From DASUNQ01 sp044866775 (lineage in GTDB: Bacteria > Acidobacteriota > Thermoanaerobaculia > Multivoradales > UBA5704), in the NCBI GenBank assembly GCA_044866775.1, contig JBIOUG010000116.1, forward strand, positions 1 through 64,000: 64,000 bases of DNA, written 5' to 3'. Below are positions 16,287 through 24,773 of the stretch, in pieces. The stretch's first letter is position 1. The number at the start of each line of letters is the position of its first letter. A program made the position numbers and the translations under genes. Under the pieces are notes generated by a model. That model was not told where the DNA came from and did no database searches. It saw only the letters and a program-made list of their open reading frames with translations.

Positions 16287-17381
16287 ATGGTCGAAGTCAT
16301 CCTCCAGGGAGTCCGCAAAGAGTTCGGTCCGGTCGCCGTGATCGAGAGCCTGGACCTGGAGATCCGGGACCGGGAGCTGCTGGTGCTGGTCGGACCCTCG
16401 GGGTGCGGCAAGTCGACCGCGCTGCGGATGATCGCCGGCCTCGACGACGTCTCGGCGGGGACGATCCGCATCGGCGGCCGGCTGGTCAACGAGGTGCCCC
16501 CCAAGGACCGGGACATCGCCATGGTCTTCCAGAGCTATGCGCTCTACCCGCACATGACGGTGCGCGAGAACCTCGAGTTCGGCCTGAGGATCCGCCGCAC
16601 GCCGCGCGCCGAGATGGACGCTCGGGTGGGGGAGGCGGCGGCGATCCTCGGCCTCGGCGAGCTGCTCGACCGCCGGCCGCGGCAGCTCTCGGGCGGGCAG
16701 CGGCAGCGGGTGGCGGTCGGCCGCGCCATCGTCCGCAAGCCGGCGGTCTTCCTGTTCGACGAGCCGCTATCGAACCTCGACGCCACGCTGCGCGTCCAGA
16801 TGCGGGCGCAGATCGCGAAGCTCCAGGCGGCGCTCGCGACCACGACGGTCTACGTCACCCACGACCAGGTCGAGGCGATGACGATGGGGCACCGCATCGC
16901 GGTGATGCGCGCCGGCGCGCTGCAGCAGGTGGGTACGCCGCTCGAGGTCTACGAGCAGCCGGCCAACCGCTTCGTCGCCGGCTTCATCGGCACGCCGCCG
17001 ATGAGCTTCATCCCGGCGGTGGTCGGCGCGGACGGCGCGACGCTCGCCGCCTCGGGCTTCGGCCTGCCGCTGCCCGCACGCTGGCGCGCCGCGGCGGCGG
17101 GCGGCGCCGGCCGGCGGGTGGTGCTCGGCGTCCGTCCCGAGCACGTCCGCGAGGCGGCGGGGGAGCGGGCGGCCGCGGCGCCGCCGTTTCTGGCCCGCGT
17201 CGAGTTCGTCGAGCCGCTCGGCCACGAGGCGATCGTCCACGCGCGCGCCGGCGAGGACCTGATCGTCGCCAAGGTCGATCCGCACCGCGCGCCCGCGAGC
17301 GGGGCGGAGATCCCGCTGACGATCGAGCTCGACGCCATCCACCTCTTCGACGCCGACACCGACCTGCGCCTCGCCGCTTGA
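16287..17381 (+). CDS. Sugar ABC transporter ATPase, MalK/UgpC/MsmK type
   Basis: A 364-residue CUT1-family ATPase. Motifs: Walker A GPSGCGKST (about residue 38), Q-loop FQSYALYPHMTV, signature LSGGQRQRVAVGRAI, Walker B FLFDEPLSNLDATL, switch YVTHDQVEAMTM, then a C-terminal regulatory TOBE/OB domain from about residue 235 (TPPMSFIPAV...LGVRPEHV). This type of ATPase often serves several sugar permeases; the MalF/MalG-like permeases at 26-28 kb lack their own ATPase and are the likely clients. The GH1 gene follows after seven bases. Confidence 0.94.
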   Translation: MVEVILQGVRKEFGPVAVIESLDLEIRDRELLVLVGPSGCGKSTALRMIAGLDDVSAGTIRIGGRLVNEVPPKDRDIAMVFQSYALYPHMTVRENLEFGLRIRRTPRAEMDARVGEAAAILGLGELLDRRPRQLSGGQRQRVAVGRAIVRKPAVFLFDEPLSNLDATLRVQMRAQIAKLQAALATTTVYVTHDQVEAMTMGHRIAVMRAGALQQVGTPLEVYEQPANRFVAGFIGTPPMSFIPAVVGADGATLAASGFGLPLPARWRAAAAGGAGRRVVLGVRPEHVREAAGERAAAAPPFLARVEFVEPLGHEAIVHARAGEDLIVAKVDPHRAPASGAEIPLTIELDAIHLFDADTDLRLAA

Positions 17382-17388
17382 CGGCGCG

Positions 17389-18753
17389 ATGGACTCGAGC
17401 GCCCGCTTCCCCCCCGGCTTCCTCTGGGGCGCCGCCACCTCGGCGCACCAGATCGAGGGCTGCCCGCTCGCCGACGGCGCCGGGCGGAGCATCTGGCACC
17501 GCTTCAGCCACTCGCCCGGCCTGACCGCCGCCGGCGAGACCGGCGACGTCGCCTGCGACCACTACCGGCGGTACCGCGAGGACGTCGGGCTGATGCGGGC
17601 GCTCGGGCTCAACGCCTACCGCTTCAGCATCGCCTGGCCGCGCGTCCTGCCGGCGGGGACCGGGCGCGTCAACCCGCAGGGGCTGGACTTCTACTCGCGG
17701 CTCGTCGACGAGCTCCTCGGCGCCGGGATCCAGCCGCTCGCGACGCTCTTCCACTGGGACCTGCCGGAGGCGCTCGACGACCGCGGCGGCTGGCTCAACC
17801 GCGAGAGCGCCGACTGGTTCGCGGAGTACGCCGGCGTCGTCTTCCGCACCCTCGACGACCGGGTGCCGATGTGGATCACGCTCAACGAGCCTTGGGTGGT
17901 GACCGACGGCGGGTATCTGCTCGGCGCCCTCGCGCCGGGGCACCGCAATCTCTTCGAGGCGCCGGTCGCGGCGCACAACCTGCTGCGGGCGCACGCCGCC
18001 GCGCTCGAGGTCTACCGCGCGGCCGGCAGGCACCGGATCGGCATCGCCATCAATGTCGAGCCGAAGTACCCCGCCTCCGACCGGCCGGAGGACGTCGCGG
18101 CGACGCGCCGCGCCGACGCCTACATGAACCGGCAGTTCCTCGACCCCCTCTTCCACGGCGCCTGGCCCGAGGAGATGCGGGAGATCTTCGGCCCGGCGTG
18201 GTCCGACGCGCGCAACGAAGACCTCGACCGCATCCGCCGCCCGGTCGACTTCCTCGGCCTCAACTACTACACCCGGAGCGTCGTGCGCCACGATCCGGCG
18301 GCGCTGCCGGTCGGGGCGAGCGGCGTGTGCCAGCCGCGCAGCACCTACACCGAGACCGGCTGGGAGGTGTATCCGCAGGGGCTGACCGACACGCTCGCCT
18401 GGCTCCGCGACCGCTACGGCGAGATCCCGCTCGTCGTCACCGAGAACGGCGCCGCCTTCTACGACCCGCCGGTGGCCGACGGCGAGACCGTCCAGGACCC
18501 GCTGCGTCTGGCCTACTACCGCGACCACCTGCGCGCCGTCCTGCAGGCCATCGAGCAGGGGATCGACGTGCGCGGCTACTGCGCCTGGTCGCTGCTCGAC
18601 AACTTCGAGTGGAGCCTCGGGTACTCGAAGCGCTTCGGGCTGTTCCACGTGGACTACGGGACGCAGAAGCGGACCTGGAAGGCGAGCGCGAGAGAGTACG
18701 CGCGCATTATTGCGAGTCAGGGGGAGGCACTGTTCGTGCGCGGCGACCGATGA
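17389..18753 (+). CDS. Glycoside hydrolase family 1 beta-glucosidase
   Basis: A 454-residue (beta/alpha)8-barrel retaining beta-glucosidase of typical length, without signal peptide, so cytoplasmic. It begins with the GH1 N-terminal signature FPPGFLWGAATSAHQIEG. The acid/base Glu is in TLNEPWVV (about residue 166) and the nucleophile Glu in LVVTENGAAF (about residue 351); DNFEWSLGYSKRFGLF near the C-terminus is the aglycone-side signature. It is co-transcribed with the MalK-type ATPase and probably hydrolyses imported beta-linked gluco-oligosaccharides. Confidence 0.95.
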   Translation: MDSSARFPPGFLWGAATSAHQIEGCPLADGAGRSIWHRFSHSPGLTAAGETGDVACDHYRRYREDVGLMRALGLNAYRFSIAWPRVLPAGTGRVNPQGLDFYSRLVDELLGAGIQPLATLFHWDLPEALDDRGGWLNRESADWFAEYAGVVFRTLDDRVPMWITLNEPWVVTDGGYLLGALAPGHRNLFEAPVAAHNLLRAHAAALEVYRAAGRHRIGIAINVEPKYPASDRPEDVAATRRADAYMNRQFLDPLFHGAWPEEMREIFGPAWSDARNEDLDRIRRPVDFLGLNYYTRSVVRHDPAALPVGASGVCQPRSTYTETGWEVYPQGLTDTLAWLRDRYGEIPLVVTENGAAFYDPPVADGETVQDPLRLAYYRDHLRAVLQAIEQGIDVRGYCAWSLLDNFEWSLGYSKRFGLFHVDYGTQKRTWKASAREYARIIASQGEALFVRGDR

Positions 18754-18781
18754 CCTGAGCCGAGGCTCGCAGCTCTCTCCA

Positions 18782-18845
18782 CCTTTACTGCATCGATCCG
18801 ATCTCCCTCACCCCTGGCCCCTCTCCCACATGGGAGAGCGGGACA
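18782..18845 (+). repeat. Palindromic repeat family 3 (copy 2)
   Basis: Near-identical to 6591-6654: CTTTACTGC, GATCCGATCTCCCTCACCCC, then CTCTCCCACATGGGAGAG as a small hairpin. It sits between the GH1 gene and the LacI-type regulator. The 260-bp gap otherwise contains only the operator just before the regulator gene. Confidence 0.85.
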
Positions 18846-18992
18846 TCTGCAGGGGTGGAGCGCACGCTCGAGGAAGAAAACGGGCAGTGAAGCCGGAACT
18901 CCGAGGCACCGCTCAGGCATCGGTTGCTGCGAACGGCCCGCCTTCCAACCGCCGCTTGACGGCGCCATCCAGGGTGGCTAGCATCTACCCGA

Positions 18993-19006
18993 TGTAACCG
19001 TTTACA
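18993..19006 (+). promoter_or_regulatory. LacI-family operator, probably autoregulatory
   Basis: TGTAACCGTTTACA is an imperfect 14-bp palindrome with the central CG step typical of LacI/GalR operators. It ends seven bases before the ATG of the LacI-type regulator, so binding would block initiation of that gene and of the sugar-use operon downstream. Confidence 0.75.
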
Positions 19007-19013
19007 ATCTTCG

Positions 19014-20171
19014 ATGCCCCCTTCGGCCTCGCACCCCAGCCGTCCGTCGCGCCGCGCCCGCGCGGCCCCGCCGGTCAACGTGCGGACGGTCGCCGACCAG
19101 GCCGGCGTCTCGATCGCCACCGTCTCGCGGGTGCTCAGCGGGGGCGCGCCGGTCAAGGCGGAGACCCGCGACCGGGTGCTGGCGGTCGTCAAGCGCACGG
19201 GCTACTCCCCCCATCCGGCGGCGCGCAGCCTCAAGGGGCGGCGCACCGAGACGCTCGGCGTCGTCCTGCCCGATCTCCACGGCGAGTTCTACTCGGAGCT
19301 CCTGCGCGGCATCGACCGCGCCGCGCGGCGCGAGGGCTATCACGTCCTCGTCTCCGGGTCGCACAGCGACCGCCGCGAGGTGGAGGTGGTGCTGGCGGCG
19401 CTGCGCGGGCGGGTCGACGCCCTCGTCCTCATGTTTCCCGACATCGGGCCGGAGGTGCTGGCCCCACCCCTCCTCGACGTCCCCGCGGTGCTCCTCAACT
19501 GCGCGGTCGCGGGCCGCCCCTGCCATTCGCTGCGTATCGACAACTACGGCGGCGCCGCGGCCGTGGTGCGCTACCTCGCCGGCCTCGGCCACCGGCGGAT
19601 CGCCTTCGTCGCCGGGCCGCCGCGCAACCTCGACGCCGCCGAGCGCCGGCGCGGCTTCATGGCCGCCGCCAGGAAGGCGGGGGCCGCGCTCGCGCCCACT
19701 ATCCTGCGCGGCGACTTCACCGAGGAGTCCGGCTTCCGCGCCGGCGAGCGGCTGCTCGCCGCGGCGGGCTCCGAACAAGGCGCGAACGCTTTCGCGCCGG
19801 GCTCTAATCTGCCGACCGCCGTCTTCGCCGCCAACGACGCCATGGCCCTGGGCTGCCTGCACGCCCTGCGGCAGCACGGGCTGGCGGTGCCCGGGGACGT
19901 CTCGCTCGTCGGCTTCGACGACATTCCGGCGGCGCGCTGGGCCCAGCCGCCCCTGACCACCGTCCGCGTGCCCATCGCCGAGCTCGGCGAGCGGGCGGTG
20001 GCGCGGGCGCTCGCGGCGGTGCGGACGGGGCCGCCGCGGCAGCAGACCGAGGAGCGGCTGCCGGTGGCGCTGATCGAGCGCGCCTCCTGCGCGCCCGCCG
20101 CCGACACTTCGACCACCGCCTCGGCGCCCGAACGGCGCCGGGACACGCTCGCAACCACTCCCAGGAGGTGA
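19014..20171 (+). CDS. LacI-family transcriptional regulator carrying a repeat insertion
   Basis: A 385-residue DNA-binding repressor. The helix-turn-helix VRTVADQAGVSIATVSRVLSG lies at about residues 23-43 and the hinge helix HPAARSLKG at about 63-71, followed by a periplasmic-binding-protein-like effector domain (TETLGVVLPDLHGEFYSEL...). Residues about 249-264 (SEQGANAFAPGSNL) are encoded by palindromic repeat family 1 and fall just before the conserved PTAVFAANDAMALG strand, an in-frame insertion. A LacI-type operator sits at the start codon. It probably senses a sugar and controls the TonB receptor, glucanase and transporter genes that follow. Confidence 0.92.
   Translation: MPPSASHPSRPSRRARAAPPVNVRTVADQAGVSIATVSRVLSGGAPVKAETRDRVLAVVKRTGYSPHPAARSLKGRRTETLGVVLPDLHGEFYSELLRGIDRAARREGYHVLVSGSHSDRREVEVVLAALRGRVDALVLMFPDIGPEVLAPPLLDVPAVLLNCAVAGRPCHSLRIDNYGGAAAVVRYLAGLGHRRIAFVAGPPRNLDAAERRRGFMAAARKAGAALAPTILRGDFTEESGFRAGERLLAAAGSEQGANAFAPGSNLPTAVFAANDAMALGCLHALRQHGLAVPGDVSLVGFDDIPAARWAQPPLTTVRVPIAELGERAVARALAAVRTGPPRQQTEERLPVALIERASCAPAADTSTTASAPERRRDTLATTPRR
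19777..19810 (+). repeat. Palindromic repeat family 1, in-frame in the LacI-type gene
   Basis: AAGGCGCGAACGCTTTCGCG followed by CCGGGCTCTAATCT matches the core of the family (short form, lacking the second hairpin). It is translated as GANAFAPGSN in the same frame as the copies in PriA and LptC-LptA. Confidence 0.85.
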
Positions 20172-20173
20172 TC

Positions 20174-23137
20174 ATGAGACACCCAGTGCGGAGACACCGG
20201 ACGATCCTGCCGTTCGTCGCCGGCCTCGCGCTCGCGCTCGCCTTCGCCGGCACGAGCGGCGCGCAGACGACGACGGCCAGCCTCCGCGGCACCGTCACCG
20301 ACGCGAACGGCCCGGTCGCCGGCGCGCAGGTGATCGCGGTGGGCACCGAGAACGGGTTCAACTTCGCCGCGACGACCGGCGCGGACGGCACCTTCAGCCT
20401 TCCCGGCCTGCCCCCCGGGAGCTACCTGATCAACATCTCCGCGCCCGGGGCCAACGAGCTGACGCAGACGGTGCGGCTGCTCGTCGGCCAGGAGGTGACG
20501 GTCAACTTCGAGCTGTCGCCGACCGCGGTCTTCACCGAGGACGTCACGGTGGTGGGGGACCTCCTCGTCGACACCCGCACGCCGGAGATCAACACCAACA
20601 TCACCACCGAGCAGATCGAGAACCTGCCGCAGGGCGAGCGCAACTTCCTCAACTTCGCCGCCCTCGCACCGGGCGTCGCGGTCACGCTCGACGAGAACGA
20701 CACGCAGAAGTTCCGCTCGGGCGGCGCCGACTCGCGGCAGGTCAACGTCTTCGTCGACGGGCTGTCGTACAAGAACGACATCCTGCAAGGGGGCGCGTTC
20801 CTGCAGGACGCGAGCAAGGGCAACCCCTTCCCGCAGAACGCCGTGCAGGAGTTCCAGGTCCTCACCCAGAACTACAAGGCCGAGTACGAGAAGGCCGCGG
20901 CGGCGGTCATCACCGCGGTCACCCGCTCGGGCGGCAACGACTGGAAGGGCGACGTCCTCTACCAGTTCCAGGACAAGGGGATGGTCGAGCAGGACGACCT
21001 CACCAAATCGCGCGGCGCCGAGAAGCCCGATTACGAGCGGACGCAGAGCGCGCTCTCGATCGGCGGGCCGATCGTCGAGGACAAGCTGCACTTCTTCGCC
21101 GCCTTCGAGCGCAACGAGCAGGACCGCTTCAACTTCGTCTTCCGCGGCGGGGCGTACGACAGCGCGCCCGCCAACGTGCGCGCCATCCTCGACCCCTATC
21201 CGACCGGCAACATCAAGTCGCCGTTCGAGTCCAACCTCTGGTTCGGCAAGCTCTCCTGGCAGCCATCGCAGGGCCAGTCGGTGGACTTCTCGGGCCACTA
21301 CCGCGACGAGGACGAGATCCGCGGCTTCGGCGGCCAGCGGGTCGAGGAGGGCGCCGAGCGCTTCCGCATCAAGACCGAGGCGCTGGTCGCCAAGCACAAC
21401 GCCGTCTTCGGCTCGTCGGTCTTCAACGAGGCGATCGTCGCCTATCAGAACCTCAACTGGAACCCGACCGCGCTGGCGCCGGCGACGCCGCACCTGAACT
21501 ACACCGAGCTGCTGGACGTCGGCGGCAAGGACTTCAACCAGGACTTCGTGCAGGAGCGCATCGGCCTGCGCGACGACCTCGGCTACTACGCCGACTGGCG
21601 CGGCGCGCACACGCTGAAGGCGGGGGCGAGCGTCAACTTCATGGACTACTCGATCACCAAGCTCGCCAACTTCACGCCGTTCTTCGAGTTCCGCCGCGCC
21701 GAGGACTGGCAGTACCCGTTCCTCGCCCGCTACGGCTTCGGCGATCCCGAGCTCGACTTCAGCAACACCCAGGTGGGCCTCTACCTGCAGGACGACTGGC
21801 AGCTCACGCCGCGGCTCACGGTCAACCTCGGCGTGCGCTGGGACTACGAGTCCAACATGATCAACAACGACTTCGAGACGCCGCCCGAGCTGGTGGCGGC
21901 GCTGCGGGCGGCACAGCGCACCTACGGCGCGCCGGTCGGCGGCCAGACCACCTGGCGTCTGACCGACTTCCTCGACCTCGACCGCTACACCAACGACGGC
22001 AACCGGCGCGATCCCTACACCGGGATGGTGCAGCCGCGCCTCGGCTTCTCGTGGGACGCCCGCGGCACCGGCAAGACCGTCGTCTACGGCGGCTGGGGGC
22101 GGTACTACGACCGGGTGCTGCTCAACGACATCTTCGACGAGCAGTTCCGCCAGAGCTGGAAGGTCTACACCTTCTGCTTCTCGGCCGACGGCACGCCGCG
22201 TCCCAACTGCGGGGTGACGCCGCTGGTCTGGAACCCGGCCTACCTGACGCAGCGCGGGCTCGACGACCTGATCGCCTCCGGCCAGGCCCCCGGCCCCGAG
22301 GCCTTCCTGGTCGCCAACGACCTGAAGCCGCCGCGCTCGAACCAGTGGACGCTCGGCGTGCGCCAGCAGCTCGGCGACTGGCTCCTCGGCCTCGCCTACG
22401 CCGGCGTGCGCAGCTTCAACGGCATGGCGTGGTTCTTCGGCGACCTGCCCCCCGGGACGCCCTTCTCCGAGCGCTTCGGCGGCAACGTCGGTGTGCCCGG
22501 CTACTCGCGGATCTTCGTCACCTCGAGCGCGCGGCGCGCCTGGTACGACGCGCTCTACTTGACGGTCGACAAGCCGTACACCGCCCGCTCCAAGTGGGGC
22601 TTCAACCTCGCCTACACCTACGCCGAGGCCGACGCGACGGGCCCCACCGACTCCTTCGAAGGCGTGCGCTTCGGCGCCTTCGACTTCCGCAGCTCGGACG
22701 ACTTCGAGAAGCACCCCGGCGACTTCGACGAGCGGCACCGGATCGTGGCCAGCGGCACGGTCGGGCTGCCGGCGAACTTCCGCGTCTCGAGCATCATCAC
22801 CCTGGGCTCCGGCTTCCCGTTCACCGTCGCCGACGCCTCGCAGGGGTTCGACAAGTTCGTGCTCCGCTTCAACGAGGGCCGCGCCGAGGAGCGCGAGTTC
22901 CTCGGCTGGGACAACTGGGTGTACCGCAGCGTCGACCTGCGCCTCGACTGGGAGGCGCACGTCGGGCCGGTGACGCTGGGGCTCATCGGGGAAGCCTTCA
23001 ACATCTTCGACTACGTCAACGAGGCCGACTTCGAGTCGTTCAAGCCGCCGCTGCCCGAGGTCAACCGGCGGTTCGGGCAAGGCAACCGCCAGTTCAACAC
23101 GCGGCGCTTCCAGGTGGGAGCGCGGGTGGGGTTCTGA
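20174..23137 (+). CDS. TonB-dependent outer-membrane receptor with carboxypeptidase-regulatory-like domain
   Basis: A 987-residue receptor. I chose the ATG at 20174, five bases after AGGAGG. A signal peptide ends about residue 27 (TSGAQ). Then comes a carboxypeptidase-regulatory-like beta-sandwich (ASLRGTVTDANGPVAGAQV... PGLPPGSYLINIS), a plug (residues about 120-250, with FVDGLSYKND and VQEFQVLTQNYKAEYEKA) and a long beta-barrel ending RRFQVGARVGF with terminal Phe. This Oar/SusC-like architecture is typical of Acidobacteriota. It lies between the LacI regulator and the glucanase, so it probably imports an oligosaccharide. Energy would come from TonB-ExbBD encoded elsewhere. Confidence 0.93.
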   Translation: MRHPVRRHRTILPFVAGLALALAFAGTSGAQTTTASLRGTVTDANGPVAGAQVIAVGTENGFNFAATTGADGTFSLPGLPPGSYLINISAPGANELTQTVRLLVGQEVTVNFELSPTAVFTEDVTVVGDLLVDTRTPEINTNITTEQIENLPQGERNFLNFAALAPGVAVTLDENDTQKFRSGGADSRQVNVFVDGLSYKNDILQGGAFLQDASKGNPFPQNAVQEFQVLTQNYKAEYEKAAAAVITAVTRSGGNDWKGDVLYQFQDKGMVEQDDLTKSRGAEKPDYERTQSALSIGGPIVEDKLHFFAAFERNEQDRFNFVFRGGAYDSAPANVRAILDPYPTGNIKSPFESNLWFGKLSWQPSQGQSVDFSGHYRDEDEIRGFGGQRVEEGAERFRIKTEALVAKHNAVFGSSVFNEAIVAYQNLNWNPTALAPATPHLNYTELLDVGGKDFNQDFVQERIGLRDDLGYYADWRGAHTLKAGASVNFMDYSITKLANFTPFFEFRRAEDWQYPFLARYGFGDPELDFSNTQVGLYLQDDWQLTPRLTVNLGVRWDYESNMINNDFETPPELVAALRAAQRTYGAPVGGQTTWRLTDFLDLDRYTNDGNRRDPYTGMVQPRLGFSWDARGTGKTVVYGGWGRYYDRVLLNDIFDEQFRQSWKVYTFCFSADGTPRPNCGVTPLVWNPAYLTQRGLDDLIASGQAPGPEAFLVANDLKPPRSNQWTLGVRQQLGDWLLGLAYAGVRSFNGMAWFFGDLPPGTPFSERFGGNVGVPGYSRIFVTSSARRAWYDALYLTVDKPYTARSKWGFNLAYTYAEADATGPTDSFEGVRFGAFDFRSSDDFEKHPGDFDERHRIVASGTVGLPANFRVSSIITLGSGFPFTVADASQGFDKFVLRFNEGRAEEREFLGWDNWVYRSVDLRLDWEAHVGPVTLGLIGEAFNIFDYVNEADFESFKPPLPEVNRRFGQGNRQFNTRRFQVGARVGF

Positions 23138-23144
23138 ACGGCGG

Positions 23145-24605
23145 ATGAGGGGTGACGTCGCGCGGCGCCGGCTGGCGATCCTCGCGCTGGCCGGCGCTCT
23201 CGGTGCGTGCAGACCCACGGCGCCTCCGGTGCCCGCGGCGGCGCAGGCAGCGCCGCGGGCGGCCGGTCACGAGGCGTTCCTCGACGACCTCGAGCGCCGC
23301 ACCTTCGCCTACTTCCACGAGCTGGTCGATCCGCAGAACGGCCTCGTCCCCGACCGCGCGCCGACGCCGTCGTTCTCGAGCGTCGCGGCGGTGGGCTTCG
23401 CGCTCACCGCCTGGCCGATCGGGGTCGAGCGCGGCTGGATCGGGCGCGAGGAGGCGGTGGCGAAGACGCTCACCACGCTGCGCTTCTTCCGCGATGCGCC
23501 GCAGGGGCCGGAGCCGGCCGGCCGCACCGGCTACCGCGGGTTCTTCTACCACTTCCTCGACATGGAGACCGGCCGCCGCTTCGAGACCGTCGAGCTGTCG
23601 ACGATCGACACCACGCTCCTCCTTGCCGGGATGCTGTTCGCGCAGTCCTACTTCGACCGGCCCGACGCGGCGGAGACGGAGATCCGCGCTGCCGCCGAGG
23701 AGATCTACCGCCGCGTCGACTGGCGGTGGGCGGCCGAGCGCGGTCCGCCGCGGGTGTCCATGGGCTGGCGGCCGGAGAACGGCTTCATCGATTACGACTG
23801 GCGGGGCTACAACGAAGCGATGATCCTCTACGTGCTGGCGCTCGGCGCGCCGGCGGCGGAGCGCCGGATCGAGCCGGCGGCCTGGCAGGCCTACACCAGC
23901 ACCTACCAGTGGCGGGAGTTCTACGGCTACGAGCACGTCAACTTCGCGCCGCTCTTCGGCCACCACTACTCGCACGCCTGGATCGACTTCCGCGGCATCC
24001 AGGACGAGTGGATGCGGGGGCGAGGCAGCGACTACTTCGAAAACTCGCGGCGGGCGGCGCTGGCGCAGCAGGCCTACGCCGCCGACAACCCGGAAGGCTG
24101 GACGGGCTACGGCGCCGCGCTGTGGGGGCTCTCGGCCTGCGACGGGCCGCTCGACGCCACGCTCGTCGTCGACGGCAGGCGGCGCACGTTCTTCACCTAT
24201 GCGGCGCGCGGCGCGGCGGCCACCGAGGTGCGCGACGACGGCACCATCACCCCGGCGGCGGCGGCCGGCTCGCTGCCCTTCGCGCCGGAGGCGGCGCTGC
24301 CGGCGCTCGCGGCCATGCACGAGCGCTTCGGCGCGCACCTCTCGGGCCGCTGGGGGTTCTTCGACGCCTTCAACCTGACGCTGCGCGAGCCCCATCCGGT
24401 GCGGCACGGCGAGGTGGTGCCGGGCGTCGGCTGGTTCGACACCGACGCGCTCGGCATCGATCAGGGGATCTCGCTGGTGATGATCGAGAACTACAGGAGC
24501 GGCCTGGTGTGGAAGGTCATGCGGCGCAATCCGCATATCCGGCGCGGGCTCGAGCGCGCCGGGTTCCGCGGCGGGTGGCTGGCGACGGGAGGGCAGCCGT
24601 TCTGA
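23145..24605 (+). CDS. Glucoamylase-like glycoside hydrolase lipoprotein (PF10091/GH144-like)
   Basis: A 486-residue enzyme with a lipoprotein signal peptide (LAILALAGALGAC). The mature part fits the Glycoamylase family (COG5368, PF10091), an (alpha/alpha)6 barrel: AFLDDLERRTFAYFHELVDP at the start, then TGYRGFFYHFLDMETG, ELSTIDTTLLLAGML, RVDWRWA, GFIDYDWRGYNEAMILY, APLFGHHYSHAWIDFRG and the C-terminal DQGISLVMIENYRSGLVW. Characterised relatives include endo-beta-1,2-glucanases of GH144; substrate here is inferred only from family and neighbours. It starts seven bases after the TonB receptor gene. Confidence 0.88.
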   Translation: MRGDVARRRLAILALAGALGACRPTAPPVPAAAQAAPRAAGHEAFLDDLERRTFAYFHELVDPQNGLVPDRAPTPSFSSVAAVGFALTAWPIGVERGWIGREEAVAKTLTTLRFFRDAPQGPEPAGRTGYRGFFYHFLDMETGRRFETVELSTIDTTLLLAGMLFAQSYFDRPDAAETEIRAAAEEIYRRVDWRWAAERGPPRVSMGWRPENGFIDYDWRGYNEAMILYVLALGAPAAERRIEPAAWQAYTSTYQWREFYGYEHVNFAPLFGHHYSHAWIDFRGIQDEWMRGRGSDYFENSRRAALAQQAYAADNPEGWTGYGAALWGLSACDGPLDATLVVDGRRRTFFTYAARGAAATEVRDDGTITPAAAAGSLPFAPEAALPALAAMHERFGAHLSGRWGFFDAFNLTLREPHPVRHGEVVPGVGWFDTDALGIDQGISLVMIENYRSGLVWKVMRRNPHIRRGLERAGFRGGWLATGGQPF

Positions 24606-24627
24606 GCGCGACATCGGGGCGAAGGCG

Positions 24628-24773
24628 CGAAAACGCCCGGCACGTAGGCCGGGCGCTACGAACGACCCCCGTAGCGCCCGGGCCACGTCCCGGGCGTTTT
24701 CGGAAGACCGACCGGATTTCGTCACACGCCGTGCCCGTAGCGCCCGGGCCACGTCCCGGGCGTTTTCGGAAGA
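24628..24773 (+). repeat. Palindromic repeat family 2: two direct copies and one inverted copy
   Basis: A 37-bp unit starting GTAGCGCCCGGGCCACGTCC and ending CGGGCGTTTTCGGAAGA occurs at 24671-24707 and 24737-24773. An inverted variant lies at 24628-24660. Each unit is a GC hairpin (CGCCCGGG/CCCGGGCG). The second copy overlaps the start of the sugar-binding lipoprotein gene. Confidence 0.88.

Noticed and set aside
19571..23218. A 1215-residue open frame on the minus strand opposite the TonB receptor
   Set aside because: It is a GC-bias shadow: low-complexity Val/Arg/Ala composition, no domain pattern, and the plus strand encodes a convincing receptor.
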